Below are positions 1 to 10,529 of a stretch of 64,000 nt of DNA, one piece after another. Made by a program: the position numbers and the translations under genes. The DNA is taken from contig CM057460.1 in assembly GCA_030035585.1 (NCBI GenBank), positions 222,849,711 to 222,913,710 on the forward strand, given 5' to 3'. This DNA is from Dugong dugon (lineage: Eukaryota; Chordata; Mammalia; Sirenia; Dugongidae). The first letter of the stretch is position 1. The number at the start of each line of letters is the position of its first letter. The notes under the pieces were generated by a model, which made no database searches, was not told the origin of the DNA, and saw only the letters and a list, made by a program, of their open reading frames with translations.

Positions 1-1254
1 CCTGTCTGTGGACTGAGAAGCACTGAAGGACCTAAGGCGAGGGGGTGGTAGCACTGCAGTCCTGTCGTCCAGAGCCACTTTCTCGCTGCCGTCGTTTAAA
101 GAGGACGTCTGAGACAAAGCACGAAGCCCGTTCCCTGGCGCATCATTAGACACAGAAGACGAACCCTGGGAAGACTTCAGATCTATCGAGGGTGAATACA
201 TAGGAACCTGGCTATCCATCGACAGCGACCGCCGGAGGAGACTCTTGACGAGCGGGCCGCTTCTGTCAACGCTTTGGTTTCCAGAACCAGGCCCACTGGA
301 CGGGATCACTAGTCCCAATTTTGAGTAGTACAGTAAGTTTCTATCTTCGCTTTGACTGCCTCCTGCGTTAGTCTCTTTCAAGAGATAGGGAGCCTCTGAT
401 GAGCTATGCAGAGACAAAACAGGTGCCCGTGGTTTCTTCAAAGCCAGCTCTACGGCTTTTCCTTTTGGAAGCTGACCACTCACACCTGGTTTATCCTCCA
501 CAGCTTCTCGGTCTGGTGGAGGCTTTGAAGGCAATACTGCATTTCTTTTCACCAAATTGCTTCTACTAGGATCATCCAAAGAGCCAGGATGCTCCAGAGA
601 CTTGGCATATCCCACAGTACACTCTCTTGGCCAACTCTTTTCGCTGACAGACAGATTGTGAAGCGGGTCAATGGGTTTAGAAACATGTGGCTTACTGGTG
701 CTGGTCCTGGTGGCAATGCCAGGCAAGGGCCGGGAGGTATGGCTTACGTCGGGTGGGTTTTGACTAGCAGTTTTTCCCTGTGCTTCATTTCTACTTTGAC
801 AGACAATGACACTTCTCTTTTGGGAACTGTTTTCATCCTCCTCTATGAAAACTTTTTTTCTACTGGGACATGTTGGGAAGGGGGCTTGAGGTGTTTTAGA
901 AACAATGTTAGTCAGGAAGGAAATCCCCAGACTATAGCCAAGTTCTTGCACTGCGGCCAGGCTGCTCTTCTCAACAAACAAAGAGGAAGAGTAGATGTAG
1001 TTTAAAACATTATCAAAAGCATCTGGTTCACAGAAGTCAAGCTGAAATACCGTTTGTGACTCGTTCTCCTTATTTGTGAATAAACTCTGGAAGTATTCAC
1101 TGCTGGCAGCCAAGACGTTTTTATGAGCTCGAAATTTCTGGTCTCCGACGATCAGAAGCACATCACAGAGCTGTCCTTTGAGGCGCTCCTCGTTGAGAGC
1201 ACTCAGGAGAGAAATGGCATGTGCTGGGTTGATGTAATGCAGTAATCCCTCCAT
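1..1254 (-). CDS. ZBTB21: ZBTB21 (ZNF295), N-terminal 418 residues, partial
   Basis: BTB/POZ zinc-finger nuclear transcription factor. I recognise it from the N-terminus (MEGLLHYINPAHAISLLSAL) and the continuous match to the human ZBTB21 protein as I remember it. The minus strand is open for 418 codons from ATG at 1254 to the window edge. The BTB core lies at about residues 25-130 (LCDVLLIVGDQKFRAHKNVL), a dimerisation and co-repressor surface in this family. Beyond it is a Ser/Pro/Lys-rich, probably disordered linker with LLRRSLSMDS near residue 343. The C2H2 fingers and C-terminus lie outside the window; the human protein is roughly 1,070 residues. The start is supported by a purine at -3 and G at +4, and by an in-frame TAA 12 nt upstream (TAA ACC CAA ACA ATG). 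No frameshift or stop is seen. The gene is transcribed leftward from the CpG island near 16.4 kb. Confidence 0.97.
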   Translation of the reverse strand, partial: MEGLLHYINPAHAISLLSALNEERLKGQLCDVLLIVGDQKFRAHKNVLAASSEYFQSLFTNKENESQTVFQLDFCEPDAFDNVLNYIYSSSLFVEKSSLAAVQELGYSLGISFLTNIVSKTPQAPFPTCPSRKKVFIEEDENSSQKRSVIVCQSRNEAQGKTASQNPPDVSHTSRPLPGIATRTSTSKPHVSKPIDPLHNLSVSEKSWPRECTVGYAKSLEHPGSLDDPSRSNLVKRNAVLPSKPPPDREAVEDKPGVSGQLPKGKAVELALKKPRAPVLSLHSSSEAPYLLKETNAGGSQSEDRNLLYYSKLGLVIPSSGPGSGNQSVDRSGPLVKSLLRRSLSMDSQVPMYSPSIDLKSSQGSSSVSNDAPGNGLRALSQTSSLNDGSEKVALDDRTAVLPPPRLRSFSASQSTDR

Positions 1255-1280
1255 TGTTTGGGTTTATCTGCAAGACAAAC
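1255..1280 (-). other. ZBTB21: ZBTB21 coding-exon splice acceptor and last 13 nt of 5' UTR
   Basis: On the minus strand the sequence reads tttgtcttgcag followed by ATAAACCCAAACA and then the ATG. The AG lies at 1269-1268, so the exon begins at 1267 with 13 untranslated bases before the start codon. The pyrimidine-rich tract and CAG make a good acceptor. The TAA inside these 13 bases is in frame with the start and prevents any N-terminal extension from upstream exons. Confidence 0.9.
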
Positions 1281-2534
1281 GTAGAACTAGAATAAATAAT
1301 GCAAGGGCAAGTTCGCCAGAAGACAGAGGGCTCCTCAAGGGCAGGGAACACCAGTTATCTTTACACAGGTGCCAATCCTTAGCAAAACAGTAAGCAGACA
1401 GAAGGTTTCTGGATGAATAATCTTACTTAAATAACACTGAAAATAAAAAGGGAGAAGTCTCATGGCTTAAGTAGGTCATCAATCATTAAAATCAAAGAAT
1501 TTTAGGAACTAACGACTATAATATTGGCAGTTTCATACCATCAAAAAGGCTGCTAGAAGCTGGGAGGTATGCAGGGAAGTAATACTTGAAAATAAAAGGT
1601 TTACTATATAGGATCTTCATCCATTTGATGCTTGGCTCTATTTCTTATTAGATCAGAGTAAAAATTCAGAGAATAACTATGAATTATCAAAACTCCTAAA
1701 GTCTATAATTCTGACAGAAAATCAGTTTTATTACTGCATGTGCTTAAAAGTAATAGGAATTGCTAACAATGGGATGCAAAGTAGGTCTTAAAAATATGTA
1801 AGAATTTGGAAATAGAAAAGGCATTTGCTAGTTACTACTGAAAGTGTTTAACATGGGGCTTTGAACCTGTTTGTTTAGGTTCAAACTCCTGCTGAGAATT
1901 TGCATTTCCACCCCAGATATACTGAATCAGAATTTATAATTTATCAAGATCCCCAGGTGATTCTTAACGTATAATAAACTTTGAGACGCACTGCTCTACT
2001 AGTGGTTCTCAGGACTGGTCCCTAACCAGCAGCATTAGCATCACCTGGGAACTTGTCAAAAACGCAAGTTCTCAGCAGGGGTACAAACCAGAAGGAACCT
2101 TTTCCAAGTGCTGGTTTTACAAAGGGTAAAAATGCTAAAGAATTAAAGTTTGTTTTCATTCTCAGGCTACACATCTCTGTAATCTTTTGCATACTATTTC
2201 TTACCAAATCACATTGTCAACCACAGCACAACAGAAACTTTAGCCTGGATCTAAACTTAAGTACAGGCAGTCCCCAGGTTTGAACGTCTGACTTACGTAC
2301 AACCCGTAGTTACGATCACCTGTAAAGCCCATATTTAAAATCTGAGGTACATATAACGGCTTGTAATAACAAACGGGAACTACTTGTGATGTGCCTCAAA
2401 ACATTATTATTATTACCGCATTATTATGTTAAGGATGTTTTAGTGTATCTGGAAGTGTTTCTTTAATGTTTTTTGTGCATAGAAAAGTTGTTCCTTCCTT
2501 TCTTTTCCCCACTGTGTCATGGAAGTGAGATTTT
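1281..2534. other. ZBTB21 intron, no recognised feature
   Basis: AT-rich intron sequence adjoining the coding exon. I see no interspersed repeat, RNA gene or second exon that I can support. Confidence 0.6.
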
Positions 2535-2684
2535 GGAAACCCTCGTGGTGTAGTAGTTAAGAGCTATGGCTGCTAACCAAAAGGTTGGCAGTCTGAATCC
2601 ACCAGGCACTCCTTGGAAACCCTACAGGACAGTTCTACTCTGACAGGGTCGCTATGAGTCGGAATCGACTCCACGGCAGTGGGT
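2535..2684 (+). mobile_element. AfroSINE, sense to the window
   Basis: tRNA-derived afrotherian SINE. It begins ggaaaccctcgtggtg, has the B-box-like tract in the tRNA head, the module ccttggaaaccctacagg, and ends with the diagnostic tail gctatgagtcggaatcgact followed by ggcagtgggta. A few bases are missing in the central 'tctactctg' segment relative to other copies in this window. Confidence 0.93.
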
Positions 2685-2765
2685 ATGCACTTGACGAAGA
2701 TAAAGCTATTTGACACAGAGACAATGCCTGACTTCCCATATTTGACATTTCTCTTAGGCTTCTCT

Positions 2766-2930
2766 GGAGCCCTGGGAGTGCAGCGGTTAAGAGCCTGGCT
2801 GCTAACCAAATGGACAGTAGTTCGAATCCCCCAGCCACCCCTTGGAAACCCTATGGGGTGGTTCTACTCTGTCCTACAGGGTCGCTATGAGTCGGAATTG
2901 ATTCCATGGCAACAGGTTTGGTTTGGTTTT
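2766..2930 (+). mobile_element. AfroSINE with 12-bp target-site duplication
   Basis: Full-length AfroSINE (ggagccctgggagtgcag ... gctatgagtcggaattgatt ... ggtttggtttggtttt). The 12-bp sequence ttaggcttctct occurs directly before it (2754-2765) and again at its end (2929-2940), a perfect target-site duplication that overlaps the T-rich tail. It sits 80 bp from the preceding AfroSINE in the same orientation. Confidence 0.95.
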
Positions 2931-2940
2931 AGGCTTCTCT

Positions 2941-3967
2941 ACTGAAAAGGTCCCAAACTTCTGTCCCTGCAATGTAACTTTGGTTTGATTTTCTAAGGCC
3001 ACCTTTTCTTTAAAATATTGTTGTGACACTTATTTTTAATATGAAAGGGACTCGCAGTAACTAAGAACATCTGTGACTACTGGATCATTCCCTCAAGGGC
3101 AAGCTGTACATGAACCTGGTCCCCAGTACATTTGTAGGCTCTCTTCCGGGTCAAGGGTCAGCCTTGCGGGTCAGCCCAGCATGCAGGCTTTTCAGAGAAG
3201 CCCACACAGGACAGCCTGTTGGCCATCTGTGTGGCGTGACCAGAAATGGCAGATAACATCTTCAGTATTATTCTGACATCCTATTAAGGTGCCAACCCTT
3301 AAGTTTAACCAACTTAGAGGTGTGACTTTGCTTCTTGGGATAAGGCCTCTTGCCTGGCCATGACTGCCTTAGTCAAACTGTACCAAGTTTTTGTTTATTT
3401 CTGCCTACCATTTAATATCAAATGCTAAATTTTAATTCTTCTATTTGTGATTTCTTGATAAAGATATTTCCCCTTCCTTTTATTCTCTTAGTTAGCCATC
3501 CTACTTTCTCCCTGAATCCTATTACTCTCCCTACACAATCACACATCCATTTATGTGTAAAGAAACCCTTATCTTCTACAGAGGACAACACAAAAATAAG
3601 CTTGCATCATGTATGGGCTCAGCCACGCACGAAGCACTTTTCCAGTGCTAGTAATTTTTGAGAAAGCTAGTTCAGATGTTGCCACAGGGGAAAAGTGACA
3701 GAGAATCAAAGGTCTGGCCAAGTATTTTTCAAAAGGGGTTCTTAACATCAACTTAGTGGTTTGACACTAGCAATTTAAAAACAAATAAAATGGACTAGAA
3801 TGGAGTAGAAGCTATCAGAGCGCCCTGAATGCCCTAAGGCTAACTTAGGTTCTGTGAAACTTTTGTCTCAGTTATACACACACATACCCACACAGGTAAG
3901 CGTGCGCTGGGTTGGGATGCAAAATAAAATACATTCCTTCCTGTGCGTCAGAGTCAAAACAGCTGGA
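2941..3967. other. ZBTB21 intron, no recognised feature
   Basis: Intronic sequence without a repeat I can name. Open frames here are short and show no coding character. Confidence 0.5.
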
Positions 3968-4135
3968 AAGCTAGTGCTCTAGGCTGATCAACCTCTCTGG
4001 ATGCCTCAGCTTTCCCCACTGTAAAATAGGGATAATAGCAGCTCCCACACAATGCTATGGTGAGCATCAAATGAGATAATACTAACTGCTACCCTCTACT
4101 GAGCACTTATAGCACACTACAAACTGTATCAGGTA
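3968..4135 (+). mobile_element. MIR SINE, old
   Basis: Contains the MIR core and 3' half: ctcagctttccccactgtaa, aatagggataatagcagc and aaatgagataatactaac, followed by a tail resembling the LINE2-derived MIR end (gagcacttatagcacac). Heavily diverged. Confidence 0.8.
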
Positions 4136-5139
4136 CTTTACCTGTCATTCATTCATTCACTCATTCAACAAAATGGCATTTGAGAAGACCTGAAGGAGGA
4201 GAGAGGGGAGCCATGCGGATCACCACGGGAAGAACGTGACAAGTGGAGGAACAGTCAGGGAGCAGCAGGGCTGGAGCAGAGAGCACTGGGGGAGAGTCAT
4301 GGAAGATGACAACAGGGAAGCAGTGAGGAGCCAGACTGTGTAGGGCTGGGTGGACTACTGGAAGAACCTTACTTTGTACTCTGAGTGAAATGGGCAGCCA
4401 CTGGAAGCCTCTGAGCCCAGGCATGACAATGACCTGAATTCTGTATAATTATGCTTTCAATTATGTATTTGAGGCATGACTCTATGAACTAGTCAGAGAA
4501 TGAACCATGAAGGCTGGGAGAGCAGCCAGGTGTCTCCTGCATAACCCAGGTGAGAAAGATGGTGGCTTGGACCAGGATGGTAGCAGTGAAGGTCAAGACA
4601 GAGCCATTAGGATTTTGATGGATTGACTGTAGCGGGTAAGAGAAAGAGAGAAGTCAAGGATGACTACAAGGATTCTGCCTGAAAAACTGAAGAATGGAAC
4701 TGTCCTTACATGAAACAGAATTTAATAAAAAATTGTGAGTTCAGTTTTTTTTTTTTAAGGAGTTTTGATATTCTAAATATGAACAGTAACCTGTTCATTA
4801 ATGTGCCTGTACCCAGGTGGCTTCCCTTGTCTTCTCTCTATTCCCTTCTTGTGCTTCCTGGGATCACTTCTCAAACAAATGACCTGCATCTGAATCCTTG
4901 TCTCAGGGTCTGTTTTTAGGAGAACCCCAACTAAGGACAGCAACGGAACTTGAAACCAGAGGTACAGGATAAGGTACTGAATGAGGAGTAAACCAAGTGA
5001 GATTTTCTGTGTCTGAACATAAAGCAAATGCCATTTCAGGTACCACCCGCATGCTACTGCCAGACAGCCACATTTTCTCCTCTTTGATCCGAAAGGCTTC
5101 CTTCTTTATGCTCCAGTCAAATTCCGTATTCCCTATTAT
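4136..5139. other. ZBTB21 intron, old unclassified sequence
   Basis: Between the MIR and the L1. The stretch around 4350-4440 (tgaaatgggcagccactgga ... tgacaatgacctgaattctg) resembles a common ancient mammalian interspersed repeat that I cannot name with confidence. The rest is unassigned. Confidence 0.4.
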
Positions 5140-5836
5140 TTTAATAATTTATTTTTGTTGTTGTTGAGAATACTGTATTTTTATGCAAATTAACACATGC
5201 CTTCTATGTTTGTTTGCCAACCGCACCCTCCTCCCACGAGGTATTTTCATAAGTGCTGCTATAACAGTTTTTTTTACATGTTGCTAGAAAAAATTTTAGC
5301 AGAGCACGCTTATGAAAATACCTTACGGGGGCAGGACACAGTTGGCAAACAAATGTAGAAGGCGCGCATTATCTGCATAAAAATATGGAAAGTACAGCAG
5401 AACATACTACCAACTCAACAATTTCTACACATACAATTTAGTGACACTGATTACATTCTTGGAGATGTGCAACCATCCTCACCCTCCTTTTCTGAACTGT
5501 TCCTCCCCAATTAACATAAACTCACTGCTTCCTATCTGATCTTTTGAGTTGCTGCTGTCAATCCGATCTCATACAGAGAGATCTTAAAAGGGCGCAATGC
5601 TCAAGGCAGACATTATTTACTAGTTAAGTTAAACCATTGTTTGGTTTTAAGAAGACTTCAGGAGATATTTTGGTTTAAGGTTCAAAGATTATCTCAGGCC
5701 AATTATTTTCAGGGGTTCATCCAAACTCTGTGGCTCTAGAGTCTGGATTCCATGAGAATTTCAAATTCTGTTCTGCATTTTTCCCCTTGGATGATTCCTA
5801 TTTTTGCTCTAAGTAATTGCTTCTAATCTCTTGGCC
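5140..5836 (-). mobile_element. L1 3' end, antisense, interrupted
   Basis: Read on the minus strand this is the terminal part of an L1 3' UTR: the A-rich tail corresponds to the T-rich stretch at 5140-5165, followed by caactcaacaatttctacac and tttagtgacactgattacat. The same sequence appears in plus orientation at 38795-39240. It is interrupted by the palindromic element at 5173-5392. Confidence 0.8.
5173..5392. mobile_element. 220-bp palindromic MITE-like element flanked by TA
   Basis: Two long imperfect inverted arms: the left arm contains tatttttatgcaaattaaca ... gtttgtttgccaac ... ggtattttcataagtg, and the right arm is its approximate reverse complement. The loop lies near 5268-5295. It splits an L1 3' end exactly between TA dinucleotides (5171-5172 and 5393-5394), which suggests TA target duplication as in Tc1/mariner transposons. 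It has no coding capacity. The family is not one I recognise. Confidence 0.7.
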
Positions 5837-5846
5837 CAAAAATCTG

Positions 5847-5998
5847 AACCCGTTGCTGTCGAGTTGATTCTGACTCATAGCGACCCTACAGGACAGAGAA
5901 GAACTTCCCCATAGGGTTTCCAAGGAGTGCCCAGTGGGTCTGAACTGCTGACCTTTTGGTTAGCAGCCATAGCACTTAACCACTGCACCACCAGGAGG
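5847..5998 (-). mobile_element. AfroSINE, antisense
   Basis: Reverse-complement AfroSINE: aacccgttgctgtcgagttg at its 3' end, gactcatagcgaccctacag, ggtttccaaggagtgccca, gaccttttggttagcagcca, then the tRNA-head end near ttaaccactgcaccaccagg. Confidence 0.95.
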
Positions 5999-5999
5999 C

Positions 6000-7026
6000 T
6001 TCTATAATCTTTGAATGAAAACATCTGGGAGTTGGGGAACAATATTTAAGTTGCTCAGAGTTGAGCTTAAGGGAAATACTCACTGTTTTTGAAAATTATT
6101 TGGGGTTTAAAACTACCCATTTGACTATAATTTCAATTTGGAGTCATCAATGAGACTGCCTGCCTGAAAAGAAGCTTGGCATGTTCATATTCCTGATACA
6201 CCACTGCACAATCACCCCAAAGTATTTATTTTCCATCCGTTCATGCCAACACTAATTGGGTACCTAATAACAACTGATATTTGAGTACTCATTCTGCCAC
6301 ATACTATGTAAACATTTTTCATGTATTAACTCAATACAACAATGCTAGTGTTTTCAAAACTTGAAAACCATGGCCCTTTACTGATCTAGCTGCAAACAGA
6401 CAATTTCCATTTTGGACTTTTGTGTTTTGTTGAACGTTAGTAGGTATATTGATTGAATTTAACAACTTTTACTTAACTAAAAATATAAAAGGCTACTATT
6501 GGAATGTAGGCAAAAAGGGAAAAAAAAAAATCTCAAATGATGAATGTCACAAGATAATCCAGCCACACCATTTGTGGCTGGTGGATGTGCAGGCTGAATT
6601 CTCAAAATTTCTGGTTTTTCTGCTACTCATTCCTGAGATAAGGCCAGATTTGTTGCTGATGTGGTTTCTCCTCGTTGAGTTTTTCTGATCCAGATACAAT
6701 AAACTGGTTGACATGTAAAAATTTCCATGTTTTTATTATCAACGTATCAGGAGCTCTACCTTGTAGAAGACAGTGCATCATAAATCTAAAAGCTCTTACA
6801 CATACACACATGGCCACGGCTCTGTCCTTGTCCCCATCCCTTTGTCACTACTCAGCTCTCCTGACTCACCAGCACAGGAAATCTACCACTTCAGTCATGT
6901 GGAAAAACCTCGGAGCTCCTGACAGCGGGTGAAATGTGGAAGCTGGATGGCATCTATGAGTGGCTGAAACAGCTTAGAGGAAATCCCCCAGGAAACCCAG
7001 ATTCTGAAAGAGGATGGGTTGCTTAC
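6000..7026. other. ZBTB21 intron, no recognised feature
   Basis: AT-rich sequence flanking the candidate 5' UTR exon. Nothing else is supported. Confidence 0.5.
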
Positions 7027-7094
7027 CACTTGGATTCTTGCACACGAAGATCTTCCCAAACTCTGCTTGAATTGTTTCTATTTCATGTTGTTTT
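7027..7094 (-). other. ZBTB21: Candidate ZBTB21 5' UTR exon (68 nt)
   Basis: On the minus strand a 68-nt segment is bounded by an acceptor (cattttgaaatttcag, exon starts at 7094) and a strong donor (CCAAGTG then gtaagc, exon ends at 7027). Splicing to the coding-exon acceptor at 1267 would give an untranslated leader exon. It contains the minimal upstream ORF ATG AAA TAG at 7086-7078. One of its frames is open across all 68 nt and reads like protein (for example GKIFVCKNPS), but joined to the next exon this frame is not that of the ZBTB21 start. The call rests on splice signals only. Confidence 0.6.
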
Positions 7095-7164
7095 CTGAAA
7101 TTTCAAAATGAGAGACTTTTTATGGTTCACAATTCATGGAAGACACGACAGCTCCACGGAAAAA

Positions 7165-7380
7165 AATTTAGATCTACTTCACTCAAATCCTAGCTTTGCC
7201 AACTACTGGGTGTGTGACCTTGTCCAGATCACAGGACCATTCTAAGTACTTGTTTCCTTACCTGTGAAATGGGCCTAATGCTACCCATCAATGGGATTTT
7301 TGTGAAGGACAAAAGATACAATATGTCTGCAAGCTCCTAGTGTGCACAACACTTCCCATACAGCAAGCATGCATTTTATT
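7165..7380 (+). mobile_element. MIR SINE
   Basis: Recognisable MIR core: aaatcctagctttgccaact actgggtgtgtgaccttg, then cttgtttccttacctgtgaa and atgggcctaatgctaccc. Diverged, as expected for a mammal-wide MIR. Confidence 0.85.
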
Positions 7381-8100
7381 TCCTTCCTCTCTCCCTTTCA
7401 TCCATGTGTACAAAGGTCTGCTATGCGCCATGTATCATAAGAGGAGCTGATGATATGGGGATGAATAAGCTATGGCCGACTTGTTTTCTAGTAGCGCACA
7501 TCCAGAGGTGGGAAAAGCCACAAATAATTAAAACAGTGTGATGAAGTACACCAAAAATGCCATGAGAATACTGATTTCAAGCAGCAGTTAATTTGGCCAG
7601 GCGGCTGGGGTGGGGGGGGGGGGTGGCAGTGAGTGAATAGCGGGGACATCAGAGAATGTCTGGGATTCATCGTGCGTTTAATTATTACAATGCTACTAAA
7701 GGCTCCATCCTTCACATGCTACTCAGGCATACTCCAGAAACACATATCTGATCTTGCCAGGGCTTAAAAACTCCTGAAGTTCCAACACTCCAGAATGGCT
7801 ACAAAGCTCTTCATAACTGGGCTCCAGCAAGTTGTTTCATAATATCACCTCACAAAGGCTCCTTCTTCAGGTGCTAAATGGTAATGTTTTAGTATAAATT
7901 AATTCAACGCAAATACTTTCTTCTTTATACCAATATGAGCTCAATTAGTTGCTGGGAGTTTAGATTTTTGAGGGGATGGAGGGAACGTAGGCAGTTTTTG
8001 AATAAAAAACATTCTGGGGATAGAACCAGACGAACAAGTCTAAGCACAGCATGTGAGATCTAGGCACTTGGGTGAAAGGGCACTAGAAGATGAGTCGTGA
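7381..8100. other. ZBTB21 intron, unassigned
   Basis: Contains a G-run (gtggggggggggggtgg) near 7608-7625 but no repeat family or exon that I can support. Confidence 0.45.
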
Positions 8101-8340
8101 GAAAAACGAAAATCTTCACAAGTGGACTGATAAACAAGATCATGATAAAAGAAACTGAAGTTGTCAATGATTTCATTCCACATGGGATCAACAATCAACA
8201 TCCATGGAAGCAGCAGTCAAGACATCAAATGACGTATCACACTGGGAAAATCTGCTGCAAAAGACCTCTTTAAAGTTTTAAAAAGGAAAGCTGCCACATT
8301 GATAACTAAGGTGACCCAAGCCATGGTCTTTTCAATCATG
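8101..8340 (+). mobile_element. RTE LINE fragment, end of reverse-transcriptase region
   Basis: Matches the elephant-type RTE ORF segment that also occurs at 8590-8768, 46900-47090 and 55800-56010: gaagttgtcaatgatttcat, aaatctgctgcaaaagacct, ttgataactaaggtgaccca. It breaks off at 8340, where an upstream part of another copy begins. Confidence 0.85.
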
Positions 8341-8768
8341 TGTGTTAAGGTTGTACCCTTTCACCATACTTTTTCTAATCTGTGTGCTGAGCAAACAAGC
8401 CGAGAAGCTGGACTATGTGAAGAAGAACATGGCATCAGATTTGAAGGAAGACTCATCAAAACCTGCGATATGCAGATGACACAACCTTGCTTACTGAAAG
8501 TGAAGAGGACCTGAAGCGCTTACTGATGAAGATCAAATACTACAGCCTTCGGCATGGATTACATCTCAATATAAATAAAACAAAAAACCTCACAACTGGA
8601 CCAATAAGCAACATCATGATAAATGGAAAAAACACTGAAGTTGTCAAGGATTTCGTTTTACTTGGATCCACAAGCAATGCCCAAGGAAACACTAGTCAAG
8701 AAATCAAACAATGTATTGCATTGGGCAAATCTGCTGCAGAAGATCTCTTTAAAGTGTTAAAAAGCAAA
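8341..8768 (+). mobile_element. RTE LINE fragment, reverse-transcriptase core
   Basis: Encodes a decayed piece of the RTE reverse transcriptase. The active-site region is recognisable from gatatgcagatgacacaacc (the YADD-type box), followed by residues such as LNINKTKNLTTGPISNIMIN. The open frame starting at 8487 continues past this element into the next one, giving a 204-codon chimera of LINE pieces ending at 9101. I do not regard it as a host gene. Confidence 0.88.
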
Positions 8769-9857
8769 GGGTCACCCACAGTGGACACGTTTCAGCTGAC
8801 CTTCCAGACTAAGACAGCCTGGGAAGAAGGACCTGGCAGTCTACTTCCAAAAAAATTAGCCAGTGAAAACCTTACAAATAGCAGCGGAACACTGTCTGAT
8901 ATAGTGCTGGAAGATGAGGCCCTCACGTTGGAAGGCACTCAAAACACGACTGGGGAAGAGCTGCCTCCTCAAAGTAGAGTTGACCTTAATGACGTGAATG
9001 GAGTCAAGCTTTCCGGATCTTCATTTGCTGATGTGGCACGACTCAAAATGAGAAGAAACAGCTGCAAACATGCATTAACAACTGAAATGTGGAATGTATG
9101 AAGTATGAATCCAGGAAAATTGGAAGTCGTCAAAAATGAAACGGAACGCATAAAGATTGACATCCTAGACACTGCTGAGCTAAAATGGACTGGTATTGGC
9201 CATCCTGAATAGGACAATCGTATATGGTCTACTATGCTAGGAATGATAACTTGAAGAGGAACATTTCAAGATCTATCCTGAAGTACCGTGATAGGATAAT
9301 ATCCATACGCCTACAAAGAATACCAGTTAATATGACTCTTATTCAAATTTACGCACCAACCACTAACGCCAAAGATGAGGAAAGTGAAGATTTTTACCAA
9401 CTTCTGCAAGTCTGAAATTGATCGAACATGCACATTAGCATGCACTGATAATTATCGGTGACTGCAATGTGAAAGGTGGAAACAAAGACGAAGGATTGGT
9501 AGTTTGGAAAATATGGCCTTGGTGATAGAAATGACACCAGAGATTGCATGATAGAATTTTGCAAGACCAATGACTTCTTCACTGTAAATACCTTTTTTCA
9601 CTAACATAAATGGCCACTATACACATGGACCTCGCTAGATGGAATACACAGGAATCAAATTGACTACGTCTGTGGAAAGGGACAATGGAAAAGCTCAACA
9701 TCATCAGTCAGAAGAAGGCCAGGGGCTGACTACGGAACAGACCATCAATTGCTCATATGCAAGTTCACTGTGAAGCTGAAGAAAATTAGAACAAGTCCAT
9801 GAGAGCCAAAGTATGACCTTGAATACATTCCACCTTAATTTAGAGACCATATCAGGA
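8769..9857 (+). mobile_element. RTE LINE fragment, 5' region plus APE-type endonuclease (decayed)
   Basis: Begins with RTE 5' sequence (gtcacccacagtggacacgt), then enters the endonuclease ORF. Translation around 9110-9205 gives PGKLEVVKNETERIKIDIL followed by LKWTGIG, the start of the APE-like endonuclease of BovB/RTE elements. Later pieces include NPLLIQIYAPTT-like and DGVCGKG-like stretches broken by stops and frameshifts. The body ends abruptly near 9857, where the extreme 3' sequence starts. Confidence 0.85.
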
Positions 9858-10040
9858 TGGTAAAGTAGATGGGCAGCGAAAAAAAGGAAAACCCTCAATG
9901 AGATGGATTGACGCAGTGGCTACAACAATGGGCTCAAACACAGCAACAATTGTGAGGTGCAGGACTGGGCAGCATTTCTTTCTGTTGTACACAGAGTCTC
10001 TATGAGTCGGAAGCAACTCAACAGCACCTAGAAACAACAT
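9858..10040 (+). mobile_element. RTE LINE 3' end
   Basis: Terminal RTE sequence: gagatggattgacgcagtgg, aacaatgggctcaaacacag and ctctatgagtcggaagcaac tcaacagcacctag. It may be the internally deleted 3' end of the preceding copy or a separate insertion. Confidence 0.85.
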
Positions 10041-10528
10041 CAAAGTGTTAGAAAGCAAAGATGTCATCTTGAGGACTAAGGTGCGCCTGATTCAAGTCAT
10101 GATATTTTCAACTGCCTCATATGCATGAGAAAGCTGGACAGTGAATAAGTAAGACCAAAGAAGAATTGATGCATTTGAATTATGGTGTTGTTGAAGAATA
10201 CTGAATACGCTATGGACTGCCAGAAGAACAAACAAATCTGTCAGGGAAGAAGTACAGACAGAATGCTCCTTAGAAGTAAGGATGGCAAGATTTCTTCTCA
10301 TGCACTTTGGATGTATTATCAGAAGGGACCAGTCCCTGGAGAAGGACATGCTTGGTAGAGGGTCAGCAGAAAAGAGGAAGACCCTTGACTAGATTGACAC
10401 AGTGGCTGCAACAATGGGCTCAAACATAGCAATGTTTGTGACGCTGGCGCAGGACCAGGCAGTGTTTTGTTCTGTTGTACACAGGGTCGTTATGAGTCAG
10501 AACCTACTCCAAGGCACCTAACAATAAC
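10041..10528 (+). mobile_element. RTE LINE 3' end, second copy
   Basis: Restarts inside the RT C-terminal region (aaagcaaagatgtcatcttg, gaggactaaggtgcgcctga) and runs to the terminus cgttatgagtcagaacctac followed by ggcacctaacaataacaa. It lies directly downstream of another RTE terminus in the same orientation. Confidence 0.88.
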
Positions 10529-10529
10529 A

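Noticed and set aside
589..1005. Plus-strand open frame of 138 codons
   Set aside because: It is the antisense shadow of the ZBTB21 coding exon, whose minus-strand frame is open throughout and matches a known protein.
2766..2850. tRNA-like promoter boxes suggesting tRNA genes
   Set aside because: The head of each AfroSINE is tRNA-derived and contains A/B-box-like sequence, but no intact cloverleaf of the right length is present.
8487..9101. Longest internal open frame (204 codons) as a host gene
   Set aside because: Its N-terminal half is RTE reverse transcriptase and its C-terminal half is the 5' region of a second RTE copy. It is a chance fusion across a repeat junction.
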